From Pseudomonadota bacterium (lineage in GTDB: Bacteria > Pseudomonadota > Gammaproteobacteria > Steroidobacterales > Steroidobacteraceae), in the NCBI GenBank assembly GCA_021838065.1, contig JAKCEJ010000103.1:1-8730 (forward strand): a DNA stretch of 8,730 nucleotides. The letters run 5' to 3'. The notes below the pieces were generated by a model. That model was not told where the DNA came from. It saw only the letters and a program-made list of their open reading frames with translations, and made no database searches. Shown here in pieces: positions 6,815-8,730 of this stretch (within the stretch, counting starts at the first letter, position 1; the number at the start of each line of letters is the position of its first letter). Both the position numbers and the translations under genes were made by a program.

Positions 6815-7255
6815 CTACTGGATCGAGATTTCCTTCGGCTTCTTCTGCTCGGCCTTCGGAATGTGCACGCTCAGCACTCCGTCCTTGGTCTCGCAGCGGA
6901 TCGCGTCGGCCTTGATGTTGTCCGGCAGCGAGAACGAGCGGCTGAAACTGCCGTAGTAGTTCTCCACCCGATGATATTTCTCGGTGGTCTCCTCCTTGTG
7001 CTGCTTGCGCTCACCCTGGATCGTGAGCACGCCGTCGGCGAAGGTGACCTTCACGTCTTCCTTCTTCATGCCCGGCAGATCGGCGCGCACCATGTACTCC
7101 TTGTCGGTCTCACTGATGTCTGCGGACGGTGACCATTCGACGGTCACCCCGCCATCCCCTTCCAGGGCCAGGCGCGAGCTACCACCGAGCCGCGGCATCA
7201 TTCGGTTGAACAGGTTTTCGACATCCGCAAACGGATCCCAGCGAACGAGGCTCAT
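6815..7255 (-). CDS. Small heat shock protein, Hsp20/alpha-crystallin family
   Basis: This 146-residue protein is an ATP-independent holdase that forms oligomers and keeps unfolding proteins soluble in the cytoplasm. The N-terminal arm MSLVRWDPFADVENLFNRM is typical of bacterial Hsp20. The alpha-crystallin domain runs from about 43 to 135, with YMVRADLPGMKKEDV (54-68), the turn GVLTIQGER (75-83) and the signature DGVLSVHIPK (125-134). The C-terminus ends with the I-x-I motif ISI (143-145), which docks into neighbouring subunits, so the protein is complete. The start at 7255 is chosen because GGGAG lies 7 nt upstream and the family begins at this Met; an in-frame start 8 codons earlier has no such support. 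The gene converges with rhlE. Heat-shock control is expected from the family, but no clear sigma-32 -35 box is visible. Confidence 0.94.
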   Translation of the reverse strand: MSLVRWDPFADVENLFNRMMPRLGGSSRLALEGDGGVTVEWSPSADISETDKEYMVRADLPGMKKEDVKVTFADGVLTIQGERKQHKEETTEKYHRVENYYGSFSRSFSLPDNIKADAIRCETKDGVLSVHIPKAEQKKPKEISIQ

Positions 7256-7345
7256 GGCGATACTCCCGTGTGACTGCAATGACGATGTCCCTTGGTGGGA
7301 CCACCGTGATTTTGGGGATTACCGCCTGCGGCGTTATTCGGTGAT
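7256..7345 (-). promoter_or_regulatory. hsp20 upstream region
   Basis: These 90 nt lie between the EAL remnant stop and the hsp20 start. On the minus strand they contain the Shine-Dalgarno GGGAG (7267-7263) and CCCCAAAAT near 7317-7309, which loosely resembles a sigma-32 -10 element (CCCCATNT). The expected CTTGAAA -35 is not present; CCGAATAA further upstream is a poor match. GGTGG-GA-CCACC (7294-7305) is a small palindrome. No fourU or ROSE thermometer pattern was seen around the ribosome site. Confidence 0.3.
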
Positions 7346-8057
7346 CTACCTACGATCGCGGATTGCGCATTTCGGGAGGTCGAGCGTGAGCACGATCGGT
7401 GCCGATTGCGCGCGCCATGGCACCGGGTCGACTACGGGCAACGGAAGCGATCTCCCCGGCCCGTGCTCTATCTGCAGATACATGCGGTGCATCCGCTGGG
7501 ACTCGCCTTGCGCGAGCGACTTCAGAATCGCGTCAAGCGGTTCGGGTCTGCCAAAGGCGTAGCCCTGCGCGTAATCGGCACCCAGGTTGCGCAGCTTCGC
7601 GGCGATGGCTTCAGTCTCGACGTACTCGGCCACTGTTTCGATGCGAAGTCCGGGGGCAAGTTCGACGATGCCGCGCACGGCGGCCTCGGAGCGCGGATTG
7701 CTGAGGATGTCGCGCACGAAGGAGCCGTCGATCTTCAACCGCGCGAAGGGCAGTGAATTGAGGTAGGTCGGGGAATGGGCCCCGGTGCCGAAATCATCGA
7801 GCGCGAAGTGGCACTCCCACGGGGCCAGGCGCTGGATGATGTCGTTGGCGCGCGCGAGCCGCTCGGACATGCACGCCAGGGCCGCAACGCCGCAACTCAC
7901 AGACACCTCGAGCGGGCTGTCTGCCGGCCCGATGACCGATGCGCTGACGGTCTGTTGGTTTCGAGTCGCGCTCGCTGTCGAGCAGTAGCTGCCGTCCGCG
8001 CACGATGCGGATGGCTTGACTGACGCGCCCCACCGGGATCGGTGCGGTTGCGGACAT
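7346..8057 (-). pseudogene. Decayed EAL-domain (c-di-GMP phosphodiesterase) gene
   Basis: The readable part is the C-terminal half of an EAL domain at about 7855-7517: HFALDDFGTGAHSPTYLNSL with the two metal-binding aspartates, RLKIDGSFVRDI with the catalytic lysine, IETVAEYVETEA, and NLGADYAQGYAFGRP with the late glutamine. In that frame the segment SPLEVSVSCGVA (about 7918-7880) stands where EAL proteins have a pattern like LEVTES, and the metal-binding glutamate is missing. Further upstream the similarity appears to move to another frame: GRQLLLDSERDS (about 8000-7962) resembles the ARQL segment after the VNVS motif. A frameshift around 7940-7980 is therefore likely. The EAL motif itself and any sensor or GGDEF domain are absent before the tRNA gene at 8177. 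A working phosphodiesterase is not expected. A TTG-initiated frame from 8143 is open, but its first 70 residues look non-coding. The left end is certain (TAG at 7346-7348); the right end is approximate. Confidence 0.7.
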
Positions 8058-8141
8058 CTGCGCAGCACACCGGGACGCGATTGGATGTCGTCACCCCGAG
8101 ACTGACGTGTTCGCGGACGAATGCAGCGAACGCCCGCTCCC

Positions 8142-8161
8142 AATGATCCTCAAAGATCATT
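8142..8161. repeat. Short inverted repeat downstream of tRNA-Thr
   Basis: AATGATC (8142-8148) and GATCATT (8155-8161) form a 7-bp, mostly AT, stem with a 6-nt loop, 16 nt past the tRNA 3' end. On the plus strand it is followed by a few T residues; on the tRNA's own strand no T-run follows. It is a weak candidate for a tRNA 3' processing or terminator structure. Confidence 0.3.
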
Positions 8162-8176
8162 TTCTCGGGGGAATTG

Positions 8177-8252
8177 TGGTGCCGGGAATAGGATTCGAAC
8201 CTACGACCCGCGCATTACGAATGCGCTGCTCTACCAGCTGAGCTATCCCGGC
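8177..8252 (-). tRNA. tRNA-Thr (anticodon CGU)
   Basis: The minus strand reads as a 76-nt cloverleaf. The acceptor stem GCCGGGA pairs with TCCCGGC, the D arm is GCTCAGCTGGTAGAGC, and the anticodon stem GCGCA/TGCGC holds loop TTCGTAA with anticodon CGT. The T arm GTAGG-TTCGAAT-CCTAT has one G-U pair. The discriminator A and the CCA end are encoded (8180-8177). It decodes ACG. The sequence layout closely follows E. coli thrW, which in enterobacteria is a known phage integration site. No second copy of its 3' end is seen in the window, so no attachment-site duplication is shown here. Confidence 0.96.
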
Positions 8253-8266
8253 GCCGGGCCGCGAAT

Positions 8267-8293
8267 TCTATAGGCTGCCGCCTTCGCCGTCAC
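8267..8293 (-). promoter_or_regulatory. Probable tRNA-Thr promoter
   Basis: On the minus strand TATAGA (8272-8267) is a good -10 box about 14 nt before the tRNA. GTGACG (8293-8288) matches 4 of 6 bases of the -35 consensus with a short 15-nt spacer. The stretch after the -10 (GCGGCCCGGC) is a GC-rich discriminator of the type found at stable-RNA promoters under stringent control. The control itself is inferred. Confidence 0.5.
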
Positions 8294-8313
8294 CCCGCTC
8301 GCGAGGCGGTTGC

Positions 8314-8610
8314 TCAGCGGTCGGGCGGCGCCGGTCCGGATGCGGGACCCGGTGGCGGATTTCCCGGGCCGCCCATCGCGCCGGCCCCCGGACCCGCCCC
8401 GCCCCGCAGGGCCGGCCAGTCCGTGAAGGCCAAGTAGTACACGAAGATCACATTGGCGATCGGCACGATGAGCAGCAGGCTCAGCCAGGGCGAGAGGCCC
8501 ACCCGAGTGCACATGCGCCAGAAGGGAATAATGGCGATGGCGGCCATGATCGGCCAGCCGAGCCCCCAGAACCCGAACCATGGGTGAAACATTCCGCCGT
8601 ACATGTACAC
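8314..8610 (-). CDS. Small two-helix membrane protein of unknown function
   Basis: This 98-residue protein is not recognised as a named family. It begins MYMYGGMFHPWFGFWG and has two hydrophobic segments, about 10-31 (through IMAAIAIIPFW) and 42-64 (WLSLLLIVPIANVIFVYYLAF), joined by a short loop, CTRVGLS. The second resembles the recurring pattern of small inner-membrane proteins in which a Pro-Asn pair interrupts the helix. The last third (69-98) is almost entirely Gly, Pro and Ala and is probably disordered. The start is GTG at 8610, 6 nt after GGGGAGG (8623-8617); an ATG two codons later at 8604 is the alternative but is 12 nt from that site. It follows the partial upstream gene by 30 nt on the same strand, so cotranscription is likely. 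It ends 61 bp before the tRNA gene. Confidence 0.75.
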   Translation of the reverse strand: MYMYGGMFHPWFGFWGLGWPIMAAIAIIPFWRMCTRVGLSPWLSLLLIVPIANVIFVYYLAFTDWPALRGGAGPGAGAMGGPGNPPPGPASGPAPPDR

Positions 8611-8616
8611 GGTGAA

Positions 8617-8623
8617 CCTCCCC
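8617..8623 (-). promoter_or_regulatory. Ribosome binding site of the small membrane protein gene
   Basis: GGGGAGG on the minus strand is a strong Shine-Dalgarno. It lies 6 nt from GTG 8610 and 12 nt from ATG 8604, which favours the GTG. Confidence 0.6.
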
Positions 8624-8640
8624 GGGCGGCAGTCAGCGCC

Positions 8641-8730
8641 TCAGGACGCCTTTCTTCTCAAACGGATGACGAGGTCGATGCCCTCCACCTCGGTGCCTGG
8701 CGGCGGCGGGGGCAGGCGGCTGAACTCCAC
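8641..8730 (-). CDS. C-terminal end of an unidentified gene (partial)
   Basis: On the minus strand the frame is open from the window edge to a TGA at 8643-8641, giving 29 residues. The segment includes RLPPPPPGTEVEG and ends IDLVIRLRRKAS. Five consecutive prolines followed by a short beta-like strand and a basic end are seen, but I cannot assign a family from so little. Coding status is supported by the GC-rich third positions and by the well-placed ribosome site of the next gene 30 nt on. It probably shares a transcript with the membrane protein gene. Confidence 0.55.
   Translation of the reverse strand: MEFSRLPPPPPGTEVEGIDLVIRLRRKAS

Noticed and set aside
7256..7300. RNA thermometer (ROSE or fourU) before hsp20
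   Set aside because: No UUGCU-type or UUUU stretch able to pair with the GGGAG ribosome site was found in the leader.
7897..8160. Separate small gene starting MIFEDHWERAFAAF between the tRNA and the EAL remnant
   Set aside because: Only the first 30 or so codons look coding; the rest becomes Arg/Ser-rich and overlaps the EAL remnant, so it is more likely debris than a gene.
1..8730. CRISPR array, insertion sequence, integrase or toxin-antitoxin module
   Set aside because: No regularly spaced repeats, no terminal inverted repeats around an open frame, and no recognisable transposase, integrase or toxin motif on either strand.

Overview
The window is GC-rich and densely coded, and most of it looks like core chromosome of a gammaproteobacterium. 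The evidence for that lineage is a full-length Uup-type ABC-F ATPase, a DEAD-box helicase that matches RhlE motif by motif from its first residues, a UspE-like two-domain universal stress protein, and a threonine tRNA (anticodon CGU) nearly identical in layout to E. coli thrW. I see no CRISPR array, transposase, integrase, phage gene or toxin-antitoxin pair. The genus cannot be read from the sequence.

Layout. Positions 1-3143 are a plus-strand run: the C-terminal end of a 'host attachment' family protein, a short-form alpha-glucan phosphorylase (279-2015), and a universal stress protein (2163-3143). The stress protein runs tail to tail into uup on the minus strand (3140-4993), and the two stop codons overlap. 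A divergent intergenic region of about 240 bp carries an 8-bp inverted repeat with opposed -10-like boxes and a strong leader hairpin. It separates uup from rhlE on the plus strand (5233-6696). RhlE converges on a small heat shock protein of the Hsp20 family (6815-7255, minus) across a gap with three hairpins.

Upstream of hsp20 on the same strand (7346 to about 8057) is a decayed EAL-domain gene. Only the C-terminal half of the domain is readable, and it is reached through at least one frameshift. Its upstream end fades out beside an intact tRNA-Thr(CGU) gene (8177-8252, minus) with an encoded CCA end. Further right, also on the minus strand, are a small two-helix membrane protein (8314-8610) and the last 29 codons of an unidentified gene (8641-8730).

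Working together: the left cluster combines glycogen/maltodextrin breakdown with stress proteins, and uup, rhlE and hsp20 serve ribosome, RNA and protein quality control. The theme is stress and slow growth, but the four strand switches argue against one operon. I did not find a convincing new biological system. The best leads are the symmetric promoter/operator between uup and rhlE, the structured rhlE leader, and the EAL gene broken next to a tRNA.
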